A DNA stretch of 64,000 bases from Plotosus lineatus (GCA_024760905.1 CM045746.1:8977966-9041965), one strand, 5' to 3'. Counted from the stretch's first letter, positions 44,600 through 57,225 are shown. Numbers and translations: made by a program. Notes: generated by a model from the sequence alone, not told the origin.

Positions 44600-45062
44600 T
44601 ATCAGAGTGAGAGAGTGAGAGAGGAGGGAGGGAGAGAGTGTGAGAGAGAGTAAGAGAGAGTTGGAGAGAGAGAGAGAGGGCAAGAATAAGAGAGGAAAAA
44701 AGAGCAAGAGTGAAAGAGAAGGAGAGCAAGAGTGTGAGAGAGAGGGGGAGAGGGAGAGTGAGAGGGGGAGAGAGAGAGGGAGTGAGTGAGAGAGAAGGAG
44801 AGAAAGAGGGAGTGAGTAAGAGACAGAGAGGGAGGGAAGGAGTGAGAGAGAGAGCAAGAGAGAGAGGGGGTAATAGGGGAGAGCAAGAGAGTGAGAGACA
44901 GGAAGAGAGTGACAGACAGAAGAGAGAGGGGAGAGAGAGAGAGAGAGACAGAGGGAGGTTGTATGACAGTGAGAGAAAGGGAGAGAGAGAGAGAGAGAGA
45001 GAAGCAGAGTGAGAGAGAAGGATAGTGAGAGAAGGTGAGAGGGAGAGAGAAGGGAGAGAGAG
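44600..45062. repeat. GA-rich low-complexity block
   Basis: Irregular purine-rich tract (gagagag, aaagag, gggag). Confidence 0.95.
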
Positions 45063-45134
45063 GTTTTAAAAACTACTTTACTTCAACACAAAAAAACGCA
45101 TTGTTTATAAATCATGAACAGAGTGAATACAGAT

Positions 45135-45286
45135 GCTCCTCAACTTACGTTCATCCGTTTTACGTTTTTTCGATTTTACTTTTTTATAAAAGTTTGAGTT
45201 TAGAGGTACCTACGTAGTACGCTGACGTAATGAGGCAATGACGCTGCATCCATTGTTTACAAACGACAGACTGAACGTGCCCCTCC

Positions 45287-45347
<61 letters not shown>

Positions 45348-45350
45348 TAA
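45135..45350 (+). mobile_element. Tigger-like element, family X, copy 4 (left part)
   Basis: Left end cagatgctcctcaacttacg, then cgattttac, gtacgctgacgtaatg, cattgtttacaaacgacaga, then (TA)n. The right half is missing. Confidence 0.7.
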
Positions 45351-45352
45351 GA

Positions 45353-45450
45353 TTGGGGGTTCGAGTCCCCACAGGGTTGTCACTGTCCCCCCAGTGCAGC
45401 TAACTGGGTTACCAAAGGCGGGCCATGTCTCTCACTGGGGGGACAGTGTT
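45353..45450 (+). mobile_element. SINE head type 1 fragment after (TA)n
   Basis: Starts at the B box (ggttcgagtcc) and continues through aaaggcgggccatgtctctc, ending at a repeated ttatatacag. Both ends are truncated. Confidence 0.8.
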
Positions 45451-45649
45451 ATATACAGTTATATACAGTTATATACAGTAAAATTCCTCTAAACCAATAT
45501 TGGTGAAAACAGCAGCTTCTCTTTCTTCACAGAATATAAACAATCAATTTTTACTACAAAACCTTCTAAAAGGACTCCAAGTCTTTCCTTAAATTATAAT
45601 AATTAAAATCAACCATCAACCTGCTCGTTATCATTCTGATTAAAATAGT

Positions 45650-48600
45650 TTTTACATCACAGTATGAAATGAATCCTCCACATTTCTTTTCCTGCTCAAG
45701 TAAATGGCCATTTTTGATTGGCCCAACAGAAAGTTGAGCAGCTCACATGTTGGCTTCTGTTTTTGTTGGTACCTAAACCCCAGAATGAACATGTGTTTCA
45801 TAAAAGCCACACCATGCATACAGAACAACTTCTTTAACCACATAAACTGAGCTTGTCGTCTGCTGAAGTTCAGGAAACAATGGACCACCTTCTTTCTGAG
45901 GGAACAGAACGAATACTTTTCATCGACACCTGGATTTAAAATAGACAGAAAAACCATTTACAGCAACAGGCCTTATACTCCAGTATAAGTCTCCCACTCT
46001 TTTTGTTAACGGTGGTTTGTACAGTGCTCTCAATGAAGGGTCCACTTTTAGTTTTAAACCCTGGTGGACCCTCAATGGTGTGTCAGTCCGACCTTTTACT
46101 TTATCTCTAGTTATCACTTTCACCATCGTTTTTGTACATTGTTTTACCCGAAGTGTTACACAGACGTACAGGTCCTGACACACCATGTTCTGCAAACCAA
46201 CCAGAACAGCCTTTAAAATCCGGAGGTGGCTCTCCACAGGAAAGGAGTCTGTGTCTCCAAGGGGTAAAATATTATTGGTTCGGGAGACAATGCTGGAGTG
46301 TTCATCTGGGGAGAGCTGGTCCTTCCAGGCCTTCAGCATGTCTCCTAAGAGTCACACTGAAGAAACCCCGACAGCAGCAGAGAGAGCAGCGGTGTCCTCC
46401 AGGTGTGGACACACAGGTCAAATACGTGACCCAGTGTGCTGATGTGTGCTGCCACAAACTTTTCTGTGACAGACAGACCGGCAGTCTGCCGCACATTAAA
46501 ACGAGTTCCACAGAAAAGAGGTTCTTTGAGAATCCAAAACGGTGAGCTGTGTCTGTGATCTTTTCTTTTTAAAAAGGCTCTGATAAAATCCTGGAAAGAC
46601 TCTCAGGTCATGTTTTTTCAAGTCCATTAGAAGCAGAGGGTATGGCAGTCCCAGTTCCCAGCACCAAGCCAGAACAGCACAAGCTGTGGGCCTCCACACC
46701 AGGTCTTTTGGTCCAGTCAACAGTCTCTGGAAGAACTGGAGCCTAAAAGTTGCTCCCCTGCTGGCCAGATGTATAAGACCATGTCCCCCCTTTTTCTTTG
46801 GGGTGGAAGAGGACACTCTGTGGGACCCAAAGAAGCCGGTCCCAGAAGCAGTTGACAATCTCTGCCTGGGCTTTTGCAAACTGGGTCATAGGGGGTCTAT
46901 ACAGGAAAGATGGTGCCACAACATGGAAACAACCAAGTTATTAATAATTAAACCTGACCTTTAAAAGACATTTTTGGTAAAATCCATTTCCCTTTTTTGA
47001 GCCTCCGTTCCACTTTCTCTAAAATATTTTCTTAATTCTTATTTACAGTGTTTTTGTAACCAAGGTAAACTCCCATGTACTTCACTCCATCTCTTTTCCA
47101 GGTGAGACTGCCAGGCAGGATGTCACCCCACTGCTCATCTCCCACCCATAGAGCTTCACTTTTTCCCCCAGTTTACCTTGGCTAATGAGATTACACTAAA
47201 ATCTTTAACAGTGTTGAGTAATAAATTAATATTACTCTGGTTTTTTTTTGTTTTTTTTTACAGCAATAATAGATCACCGTTTAAAAGCCGAATCCCAATT
47301 CGAAGCATTAAAACTAGAAAGACCCGTTCTGAATCAATATAAGATAGGATCTATTACGAGGGAGTACAGCATACCCGATAGGGGACAACTGCCTGATACC
47401 CCTCTGCACTTAAAAAGGAGCACTCAAACCACCGCTGATCTTTTATTTGCTCTCAATGTCTCCATACAAGGCCAAATCCTAGAGATGAGACTTGAACTGA
47501 GCCCAAAGCCCTCCAGCGTCCGCCAGAGGTATACATGCTCAACCCGATCAAATGCCTTTTTTTGATCCATAATAATAAGTCAAAGCTTCACCCCCAATGA
47601 ACCAAAAAAGTCCAAAATGTCCCGAATTAAAAAGACATTTATCAGTCTGCCTGGTACACAGTAGGTCTGGTCTACATGAATGACCTGATCCATCACTTAC
47701 CTCAACCTGTTCGCCAGGACCTTGGAGATGAGCTTGTAGTTGGTATAGAGGAGGGATAGTGGGTGCCATTTTAGATTCTGCAAATACCCTTCTTTTGGCA
47801 AGAGGGTAAGAACTGTACTCCTGCAATTCAGGGGCAAATGGCCTTTCACCAGACTGTTCCTGAGAACATCCAGCAGGTCCTCACCGATCACTGTCCAGAA
47901 GGCTTTATAGAAGTCGGCTCGCATGCTGTCTGTACCTGGGGCTATCCCCAGTTTAAGGCTTTGTGGAGCCACAAACAGTTCATGCGGAGAGATGTCCAAC
48001 TAGATACCTGTTGGCATCTGCTGACAAATTTGGCAGGCCAGTGAGGAACGTATGCAACGTTGTTTGATTTTTCAGACTGTTCACATTGATATAATTCATC
48101 GCAGAAACCTGCTGCGTAACTGCGAATTTCTGCAGAATCCTGGAGTAGCTGTCCATCACTGGTGCGTAGGCAGTGTATCAGCCTCCTCTGCCCATTTTTC
48201 CTTTCCAGCCCAAAGAAAAAGTGAGAGCAAGTATCCATCAGAGTAACGTTTTGAAACCAACTGCATACCACAGCACCCCTGGTGGCCACGCCGAGCAAAT
48301 CAGCTAGCATGTGTTTTTTGGCTCAGAAGACTTCAACTTCTTTCTTCTGTGGAGTCTGCAAAAGTTTGCAGCTCCACCATCGCTGTCTCCAAATCCTTAA
48401 TGGATCTGACCAAGTTCCTGGAGACATTGTGAGCGTATTGCAGGAACAGAGATTTAATTTTACTTTTCCCGATGTCCCACCACTGCTGCAAAGAACTAAA
48501 ACCAGACTTCGTTTGTCTAAAATCGTTTAAAAAACTGTAAAAGATTTTCTAAAACCTTGGTCACAAAGAAGAGCTGTGTTAAAATGCTAGTATGCACTTC

Positions 48601-49330
48601 CACACATGATGTTGTTGATTAAAATACAGCACTCAACTAAGGGATGGTCTCAAAAAAGCTCACTGGCCCAATGGAACAATTTTTAAAAACATTAAAATAA
48701 TGTTTAAAATAAAACCTGTCAAGCCTGGCCATGGACAGTAGTCCACCTTTGGGGTGAAGCCAAGTGTACTGCTGTAAAAACTAAGAGCTCATGCATCTCT
48801 CTCTCTCTCTCTACAAATTTCTTTAACCTCTTTTGCAAGGCAGAGTGGGGTTCAGGGTGATTTTGGTCTAAAATATGATTATCTGTACAATTAAAATCTC
48901 TGTCAGTGATCAGATACTCGTCCCCACTGGACCTCTGGATCACATCGTCCAAGGTGTGTAAAAAAGAGAAGTTTCTCTGTGCCTGCGGTTGGAGCATAAA
49001 CACTTGAAAACAACATTTTAACCCTTACAGCTCTGCTGTAATTTTTAAAATATGACCTATCATCACATCTTCAACAGGAACAGAAACCGGGTTAAAATCT
49101 CAAGAAAATAAAACTCCTACTATTGTTACTTTTGTGACTACAATAAACCTGTCCGTTCTATTCCCTCCACCAGTTACTTTCATTATCCACTGTCTTGTGG
49201 GTCTTCTGGAGAAAAACCACATTAATTTTTTTCATATTATTCAAACTAAAAATTGAGCCTCCTTTATGTCTTGTCTCACGCCGTTTATGTTTAGTATGGC
49301 AATTTTAAAAGTGCAGAAGTTGAAAATAAA
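45650..49330 (-). pseudogene. Tx1-type ORF2: endonuclease and reverse transcriptase, decayed
   Basis: The start has KIAILNINGVR (usual Tx1 opening). The endonuclease part has SSGDEYLITDRDFNCTDN (usually GGDFNCT). The reverse transcriptase part has APGTDSMRADFYKAFWTVIG, LPLNCRSTVLTLLPKEG, LYTNYKLISKVLANRLR, VDQTYCVPGRLI, and MDQKKAFDRVEH. The C-terminus has FLLGQSKMAIYLSRKRNV. At least six stops or frameshifts separate these blocks. Expected in intact elements: one frame of about 1200 residues. Confidence 0.85.
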
Positions 49331-49439
49331 AAAGAGGGAATATCAGAACCATGAGGAAAATAAAAGCATGTTGAAATATCGCAAATGGTCCAGACGAAGT
49401 GTGGTTCAGAAGACCTCTATGCTAAATAAAAAGAAAAGG

Positions 49440-52315
49440 ACGCAGTTTCCCTTGCACGGATGCGGGTCATCATGGTTTCTCCCTGGAGCCAGGCCTGGTG
49501 AAGGGGCTTGAAGGTGAGTACCTGGTGGTCAGGCTTCTGCCCATGGAGCCTGGCCGAGCCCAGCCAGAAAAGGAGAGACGGGTCCCCCTTCCCATGGACC
49601 TACCACCTGTGGGAGGGGCTATAGGGGTCGAGTGCAATGTGAGTTTGTGGCTGCCAAAGGCATGGGTTCTGTGGGACCGATCCTCGGTTACTGACTCTGA
49701 TTCTTGGGACATGGAATGTCACCTTTCTGGTGGGGAAGGAGCCTGAGCTGGTGCGTGAAGTGGAGAGATACCGATTAGATATAGTCGGGCACACCTCAAT
49801 GCATAGCTTGGGCTCTGGAACCACCCATCTCGAGAGAGGCTGGAGTTTATTCCATTCTGGAGTTGCTCATGGGGAGAGGTGGCAAGCCGGTGTGGGCATC
49901 CTTGTTGCCCCCTGTCTCAGTGCCCTAACGTTGAGGTTCTCAATGGTCGACAAAAGGGTAGCTTCCCTCTGCTTTCAGGTGGAGAGATGGGCTCTGACTG
50001 TGTTTTGTGCTTATGCACCAAATGACAGTTCAGAGTACCTACCCTTCCTTGGAGTCTTTAGGGGTATGTTGGAGAACGTTCCCTCGGGAGACTCATTCGC
50101 TGTCTTGGGAGACTTCAACACCAATGTGGGCAACAATAGTGTTACCTGGAAGGTGTGATCGGTAGGTACGGCCTCCCCAGTCTGAACCCAAATGCTGTTT
50201 CGTTGTTGGACATCTGTGCTCGTCACAGTTTGTCTATCACAATTACTGTTTGAACATAAGGGTGTCCATAAGTGCACTTGATACCAGGACACCCTAGGTC
50301 GCAGTTCAATGATCGACTTTGTAGTTCGACTTTTTGCATGTTCTGGACACTCGGGTGAAGAGGGAGCTGAGCTGTCAACCAATCACCACCTGGTGGTGAG
50401 CTGGCTTCAATGGTGGGGGAAGCTGCCTTCCAGACCTGGCAGGCCCAAGCATGTAATTAGAGTCTGCTGGGAATGTTTGGCGGAGTCTCCTGTCCGAAAG
50501 GCCTTTAATTCCCACCTCCAGCAGAGCTACAATCACGTCCTGGAGGAGGTAGGTGACATGGAATCCGAATGGTCCATGTTTCGTGCCTCCATTGCTGAGG
50601 CGGCAGCCCATAGGTATGGCCGGAAGGTGGTCGGTGCTTGTTGTGGCGGTAACCCCCAAATCCGGTGACGGACACGTGTGCCTATCAAGTCTTATTGGCC
50701 TGTGGGACTCCCAAGGCAGCAGACAGGTACCGGCAGATCAAACGTGTTGCAACCGAAGCTGTCACAGATGCAAAATCTCGGGCGTGGTAGGAGTTTGGTG
50801 AGGGCCTGGAGAGTGATTATCGGTTGACCTTAAAAAGGTTCTGGACCACCATCTGACGCCTCAGGAGGGGGAAGCAGTTCTCCACAAACACTGTTTACAG
50901 TGGAGGTGGGGAGCTGCTGACCTCAACTGGCGATGTTGTCGGGCGGTGGAAGGAATACTTTGAGGACCTCCTCAATCCCATCAACCTTCTGTGGAGGGGG
51001 AAGACCCTGGGGGTTTGGGCGGGGGTCAGCCCACCACTGGAGTGGAGGTCACTGGGGTACTCAAAAAGCTCCTCGGTCATCAGGCTACGGGGTGGATGAG
51101 AACCGCCCTGAATATCTCAAGCTCTGGATGCTGAAGGACTGTCTTGGTTGATGCGTCTCTGCAACATCAGGTGGTCATCGAGGGCTGTACCTCTGGATTG
51201 ACAAACTGGGGTCGTAGTAGCCTTTTTAAAAAGGGGGACCAGAGAATGTGTTCCAATTATCGGGGAATCACACTCCTCAGCCTACAGCGTACCGGACCTG
51301 TTGTTATGAGCCATTTGATCGCTGTATCACCGGAGCCAGAGTTTGATCTGTATTGGTAACAACAGGTCAAATTCATTTCTGGTGAGGGTTGAAGTTCGCC
51401 AAGGCTGTCCTTTGGTACAGATTCTGTTCATAATTTTTATGGACAGAATTTCTAGGTGCAGCACAGGTGTTGAGGGGTTCTGGTTTGGTGGCCATCGGAT
51501 CTTGTCTGTGCTTTTTGCAGATGACGTTGTCCTTTTGGCTTCATCAAGCTAAAACCTCCAGCTCTCATTGGAACAATTTGCAGTTGAGTGTGAAGCGGCC
51601 GGGATGAGAATGAGCACCTCCAAATCTGAGGCCATGGTTCTCAGTCAAAAAAGAATGCAATGCACCCTCCAGGTCAGGAACGAGGTCCTGTCCCCAAGTG
51701 GAGGAGTTTAAGTATCTTGGGATCTTGTTCACAAGTGAGGGAAGGATGGAGCGGGAGATCAACAGATGGATCGCTGCAGCCTCTGCTGTAAAACAGAGCC
51801 TGTATAGGTCCGTCATGGTGAAGAGGGAGCTGAGCCGCAAGGCAAAGTACTCAATTTACCAGTCCATCTACGTTCCAACCCTCACCTATAGTCACGAGAT
51901 TTGGATACTGACTGAAAGAACAAGATCGTGGATACAAGTGGCTGAAATGAGCTTCCTTCACCGGGTGGCGGGGCTCTCTCTTAGAGATAAGGTGAGAAGC
52001 GCTACCATCCGGGGAGAGCTCAGAGTAGAACCGTTGCTCCTCCGCATTGACAAGGGCCAGTTGAGGTATCTTGGGCATCTGGTCAGAATGCCTCCCAAAC
52101 GCATCTCATGTCCAAACGGGAAGAGACCCTGGGGTCGACCTAGAACATGCTGGAGGGACTATGTCTCTCGGCTTGTCTACGGTGTGTCCCGCCGGAAGAG
52201 CTGGAGAAAGTGGATGGGGAGAGGGATGTCTGGACCTCATTGCTTAGGTTGCTGTCTCCATGACCCTACCCCGGAAGAAGCGGAAGAAGATGATGATGAA
52301 TATAGCAAATGAAAA
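49440..52315 (+). mobile_element. APE-type LINE inserted in the Tx1 element
   Basis: A widespread fish LINE type whose 5' region reads like cccatggagcctggccgagc. It carries endonuclease and reverse transcriptase remnants and a short 3' end gaagatgatgatgaatatag. It lies on the plus strand inside the minus-strand Tx1 element. I cannot place it in a named clade with confidence (L2/RTE-related in style). Confidence 0.8.
49500..52312 (+). pseudogene. LINE ORF2 of the inserted element, decayed
   Basis: The endonuclease part has GKEPELVREVERYRLDIVG, SLGSGTTHLERGW, VFCAYAPND and VLGDFNTNVGN. A linker has AELSTNHHLVVSW. The reverse transcriptase part has KKGDQRMCSNYRGITLLSLQ, VRQGCPLVQILFIIFMDRIS, and VLFADDVVLLASSS (intact catalytic box). 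The C-terminal part has YLGILFTSEGRMEREINR, IYQSIYVPTLTYSHEIWI and RMPPKRISCPNGKRPWGRPR. The block holding the FVDLEKAFDRVP motif is deleted. Several frameshifts and stops. Confidence 0.85.
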
Positions 52316-52329
52316 ACATTTAGTCCTCT

Positions 52330-53620
52330 TCAGGAAGTTGATTTTTAATCTTTAAGACTATTTTTTTTCAGTCCAAAAACCACTTGGTCTGTGAAACCGG
52401 GCTGTCCAGGCTCACCTGGCTTTCTCATACAAAAACGTACAAAGTCTAATTACAGTTTAAAATCAGGGAAGAAATTGTCAACCTTGACTCCAAAACCTTT
52501 GGTGTCTTGTAAGAATTTTTTGCCATGGTATATGCAGTTTCAATACCCATTTTCTCTATTATCTTCCATACTTTCAGACAGGCCCTGGGACAGAGAGGTT
52601 TCCTCCTTTGGGGCCTTTTTAACTTTGTTGTTTATGTTTGTGGGTTTTTCTTTTATTGGCTGGTTTTAACAAATCATCACTGATTATTTCCTCCTCATCA
52701 TCAGCTTCCCCTTCAGTGCGGCCGACGTTTTCTCCGGCACCAGTTTAAGAGAGTTAAGAGAGACGTTTTCTCTCTTAGCGGTGCAGCCACTGGTTCTCCC
52801 AGGCTGAGCTGCTGTCAGTTCTCCCGGTGACGTAGCTGCCAGCTCCGCTCCCCGCTCCACTGGAGGATGGGAGAAACCAGGCAGCTGCTTTGTTTCATCT
52901 CCCTCCGGGCATGAACGGATAAGATCTCCCTCCATTCCACACCAAAAGCACTTTATATTCCCCAATGATACATGTACCGCATAACTGAAGTTGTCTAGTT
53001 TAAATTTCAGTGCTAAGTTTAGCTCTTCGGGACTTTTTAGGAGCATCATAACCTGACATCTGAAGGAGATGACATGTTTAAGGTAAGGGGACTTGGAGTT
53101 TAACAAGATCATTTTAAGTGGAGATAAGAGCTGACTGTACCAGGATAGCTCTTTCTCCAAAACCTCGTTCCGTATGAATGGAAGGACGTTGCAGAAAGTG
53201 ACCCTCCTGGTAGGGCTGACCAGGGAGAGAATAGTGAAAAGTTCCCTGAACCACAACTCAGCTCTCTACAACCTTGTTCACTTTGTTCACACAATCCAGG
53301 AATGTCACCACTGCACTGTCAACTGTCAAACCAGTTCACCCACAGCCAGAACACAGTGCTCCACCGCGCAGCTGTCTGTCAGGACCATTTTAATGGCGTG
53401 CCGGCGAGTCAGCTTCTCCAGCCTGGAGCCAACCAACATTTTTCCTGTGTGATGAGCACAAGTGCTCACCTCCACTTTTCCCTCTACCACACCCCCACAG
53501 ATAACTTAAGAAAAGGGTAAACAAAACTAAGGGAGAAATAAAAGAGAAAAAGAAAACACACAATGAAGAAAAAAGAGAAAATAGTGCTCCCTGCAAACGA
53601 CCACGCTCTCGCACACACTC
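52330..53620 (-). pseudogene. Tx1-type ORF1 (nucleic-acid-binding protein), decayed
   Basis: From the start: GLQAGEADSPARH region, a block with ELFTILSLVSPTRRVTFCNV, PFIRNEVLEKELSWYSQLLS, SPYLKHVISFRCQVMMLL, a zinc knuckle (CFWCGMEGDLIRSCPE, a CCHC-like motif whose histidine position reads D), then a Pro/Ser-rich tail. It has an early stop near 53260-53300 and a later one near 52690. Confidence 0.8.
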
Positions 53621-53635
53621 CCAGCATGCACTAAA

Positions 53636-53651
53636 AGAGAAAAGGAGAGAG

Positions 53652-53712
<61 letters not shown>

Positions 53713-53985
53713 GGAGAGAGGGAGAGAGAGAGGGAGAGCATGAGAGAGGGAGAGGGCGAGAGAGTGTGAGAGAAAGAGCGGGATGGAGAGAGAGTGGAAG
53801 AGAGGGAGTGAGAGAGCGAGAAAGAGAGGGAGAGAGTGAGAGAGAGCGAGAGACACAGATGGAGAGAGTGACAGAGATGGAGAGAGGGTGACAGAGTGAG
53901 AGAGGAGAGGGAAATAGAGAGGGAGATAGTGAGAGAGAGTGTGAAAGAGAGAGGGACCGAGAGAGGGAGGGAAAGAGGGCAATAT
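53636..53985. repeat. GA-rich low-complexity block
   Basis: Purine tract with a pure (GA)n run near 53655-53707; it precedes the second copy of the duplicated block. Confidence 0.95.
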
Positions 53986-55745
53986 TTATAAATGTATTTT
54001 ATTAATCTTTTCGTCCTTGTATTCCATGACACCATGATGGTTTTTTCTTTCATTCATATTTCTTATTCTTTACACTGTCTTGCATACTTTCAGTAGATCC
54101 TATGCTGCGGTATGTGGGGTGTTGTGGAGGGCTATTACTTCCGTATCCATGCCCGCCGTACACCTATGTCAATATGGGTGTGGGTATGGAGCATTGGTGC
54201 CCACATAACATTCAACTCTCACTTATGGCTCCAAGTAATAGGTAATGCACTACGCTGGGACCTTGACTCAGCAGTCATGCTAAAGTAAGTGAGGGGGCTC
54301 ACCAGTCACTGATTGATGTTGCTAGAGGATGTCTTCCCTAAAGTGCATGAAGTGGACCTCACCACGAAAAAGGCGGAGCAGCATGAGCCTGTCATGTGCA
54401 ATGTGCAGGGCCCGCCGGCGTGGGGACATATCTCGACATTCGCAAATCATGTCCCACCTATGGGGAAATAGGAAATGACACCCACCTCTGCATTAGCAAG
54501 TCTGGCATGGCAGACATGGCAGATTAGTCGATAGGCTATACAAACTGGCATGAAAGGCAAGTCAGCACAGTTGTGTGGACAACTGTAAAGGGCAAAGTAT
54601 GGGTGCAGCAGATACTTCTGGCCATCCACTGCAGCTGAACACATCTCCAGTCATCTCAACTCGTCATGCCACTGGATCAAGATGTGAGAAGCCAAGAGAG
54701 TGGGACGCAGCACATTTCTCTCCCACTATAAAATCATCATGTGCAAGTGTCTCATGAATCATTCCAACATTCCATCACTACAAAGCCCTGTGGCGAAGTA
54801 GTAGGTGAGGATACCCTGGTAACTGTGTACACAGGCGGCCCAGGACTTTGGTCGCTCTCAGTTGGGAACGGAAACAGCAACTGTGTTTGGCAGCATCTTG
54901 GGTGACAGAGCACTCCTCTTTTCGAACCACACTGCTCATCTTGAATAGAGAAGGGGCTTGAAAAAGGTGCTCTAAAAATTGCCTGCTTCACACAGCTTGG
55001 CCAGCTTTCCACGGCTGGCGGGCATCCCATACAACAGACAAACCACAAGAAGAAAACATATCAAGAAAGCCTTGAATCTTGGTGCCTGGAACATACGCAC
55101 TTTACTTGACAGCCATACAAGTGAAAGACCAGAACGCAGAACTGCCCTCGTAGCACGGGAACTAGCACGTTACAATATTGACATTGCAGCTCTGAGTGAA
55201 ACACGGCTTGCAGAAGAACGCCAACTAACTGAAACTGGTGCTGGTAACACGGTCTTTTGGTCAGGAAAGGCAGAAGATCAACACCGAGAATCTGGACTGG
55301 GTTTTGCAATTAAGCCATCAAAGCTTTGTCAAATGACAAGGCACCTGGATCAGATGCCATATCAGCAGAGATCTACAAGTTCAGAGGTCACCACATTGTT
55401 CACCATCTGACCAAACTTTTCCAGATCATGTGGGAAGAGGAAAAGATACCTCAAGAATTCAACGATGCATCAATCGTCAGTTTGTACGAAAGAAAAGACT
55501 CTCGCTCCAAGTGTGACAACCACAGGGGTATATCTCTCTTAGTTACCTCAGGACCATCCTGTGATGTGTGTGGGCGTATATGCCACTCCAAGCTAGAATT
55601 CATCAGCCATCAGAAGGTCCTCAAATCAAGACAAGGAATGAAAACATAACAAGGCAGTCTTTGTCGTATCGACAGACAACCAAAAAGAAGAGTCCTGTGC
55701 TAATTTTTGGCCTCAGGGTAACAGGGTGTATGTTTATTTAACAGT
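53985..55745 (+). repeat. Duplicated block, second copy, interrupted by a LINE
   Basis: 53985-54100 and 55685-55740 together match 44335-44530. The LINE occupies 54101-55685, with the short motif agRtcct on both sides as a likely small target duplication. Confidence 0.8.
54101..55685 (+). pseudogene. APE-type LINE, internally deleted, with C-terminal zinc finger
   Basis: About 900 bp of 5' sequence with no clear frame come first. The endonuclease start follows (ALNLGAWNIRTLLD, then RRTALVARELARYNIDIAAL, LSETRLAEE, GLGFAIK). The frame jumps at about 55330 directly to the reverse transcriptase N-terminus (DKAPGSDAISAEIYKF, IMWEEEKIPQEFNDASIV, CDNHRGISLL). It jumps again near 55545 to the C-terminal CDVCGRICHSKLEFISHQ finger, and stops. 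Most of the polymerase is missing, so this is a deletion derivative that kept both ends. Confidence 0.8.
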
Positions 55746-55764
55746 GAGACCTGGAGGCTGACCC

Positions 55765-55767
<3 letters not shown>

Positions 55768-55822
<55 letters not shown>

Positions 55823-55892
55823 GATTGAGAGAGTGAGAGAGGGGGGGAGAGAGAGAGAGTGAGAGGGAGGGAGAGTGAGAAAGGGTGTGTGT

Positions 55893-55944
<52 letters not shown>

Positions 55945-56000
55945 TGGCAGAGGGAGGGAGAGACAGAAAGAGGGAGGGAGAGAAGGGGAGGAGACAGGGT
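55768..56000. repeat. GA-rich low-complexity block
   Basis: Two pure (GA)n runs (about 55768-55818 and 55895-55938) in a purine-rich tract. Confidence 0.95.
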
Positions 56001-56072
56001 GCGTGTGTATTTGACCTCTAAAGTGCAAGGCATTAATAATTTATCCACAAATTGCTCCTGGTACTGTATACC

Positions 56073-56112
56073 ACTCTCTCCTCTCTCTCCTCTCTCTCTC
56101 TCTCTCCTTCCT

Positions 56113-56156
<44 letters not shown>

Positions 56157-56620
56157 CTTCTTTCACTCCTCTCACTGTCTACTTCTTTCTCCTTATCTCG
56201 CTCTCCTTCTCTCTCTTTACTTCTCTCTCACTCTCTCCAATTCTTTCTCTCTGCTTATCTTTCTCTCCTTCCTACTCTCACTCATTCTCTCCCTCTCTTC
56301 TCTCTCTTTCACTCCCTTTCTCCTTCCATCTCTCTCTCCTTCTTTCTCTCACTCTTTCTCCTTCTCTGATTCTCTCCTTCCTTCACTTGCTCCTTCCCTC
56401 TCAATCTGATGCTCTCTCTCTCTCTCTCTCGCTCTCTCTCTCTCTCACACACCCTACCTCCCCTTTATGCTCTTTCCCTTTCTGTCTCTTTTCCTTCTCT
56501 GTTTGTCTATCTTTCACTATCTATATCTCTAACTTGCTCTTTTTGTTTCCCCCTCACTCCTTCTCTCTTGCACGTTGTCTGTCTCTCTTCCATTCTTTCT
56601 CTGCTTTCTCTCTCACCCGT
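56073..56620. repeat. CT-rich low-complexity block
   Basis: Pyrimidine-rich on the plus strand, opposite in polarity to the GA block at 55768-56000, with about 70 bp of ordinary sequence between them. The two form a large imperfect purine/pyrimidine inverted pair. Confidence 0.9.
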
Positions 56621-57207
56621 ACACACACATCAATAGGTGCAGCTGAGTCACACTGTAACAGTGTTAATCTTTATAAAGTACATCCATTTTTAAAAAAATC
56701 ATTTAAACCAGGCGTGGTCGTTTACTTCTCAGGTTGCTATTAATCAAAAAGCTGAGAGTTCAAATCCCAGCGGCACTCAAACACTTGAACTCCTGAGCTC
56801 TTGGAACTCTTAGATTCTCTGTGATGAACAGTAAGCTCGAACCCCAACATAGATCCAAGCTCTGACTTTTGCAGAAAACATCATCTGGTAGAATACACGT
56901 GTGCGTCATTAAAATAAATAAGGAATAGATCATCTGTGGGTAGGCCGTGGTCACACAATAATCAGTGACACGGTATGATAAGTCGCGAGATACTAGAGGT
57001 ACTGTTCCCACCCCTAAAGCTGACTATTTTTGATTAATATCACATCTGAACGGTCTCATACCAAATAATTTCATATTATAATCAAGAAATGATAAAAATG
57101 TCAACTTGTTATCTGGTTCTATCTTTAGCAATGTCCTTGAAATAAGTTCCTCTTATGAATGACAGTACACTATCATAGCTATAAACAGATTTTCATCAGC
57201 CTCGGAC
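56621..57207. other. No gene recognised
   Basis: Ordinary AT-rich sequence with a weak SINE-like stretch around 56725-56900 (gttcaaatcccagcggca). It ends at the target duplication of the RTE. Confidence 0.4.
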
Positions 57208-57225
57208 TTTGGTACATGCCTTGCT

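Larger units (their letters stand above)
45490..53620 (-). mobile_element. Tx1-type LINE, split by another LINE
   Basis: On the minus strand ORF1 (53620 to about 52330) precedes ORF2 (about 49330 to 45650). Between them, 49440-52315 is a different LINE in the opposite orientation. Without the insertion the element is about 5.3 kb. Both frames are heavily damaged. Confidence 0.85.

Noticed and set aside
45650..49330. Host gene suggested by several 90-140 residue minus-strand frames
   Set aside because: Together they match the order of Tx1 LINE endonuclease, reverse transcriptase and C-terminal blocks.
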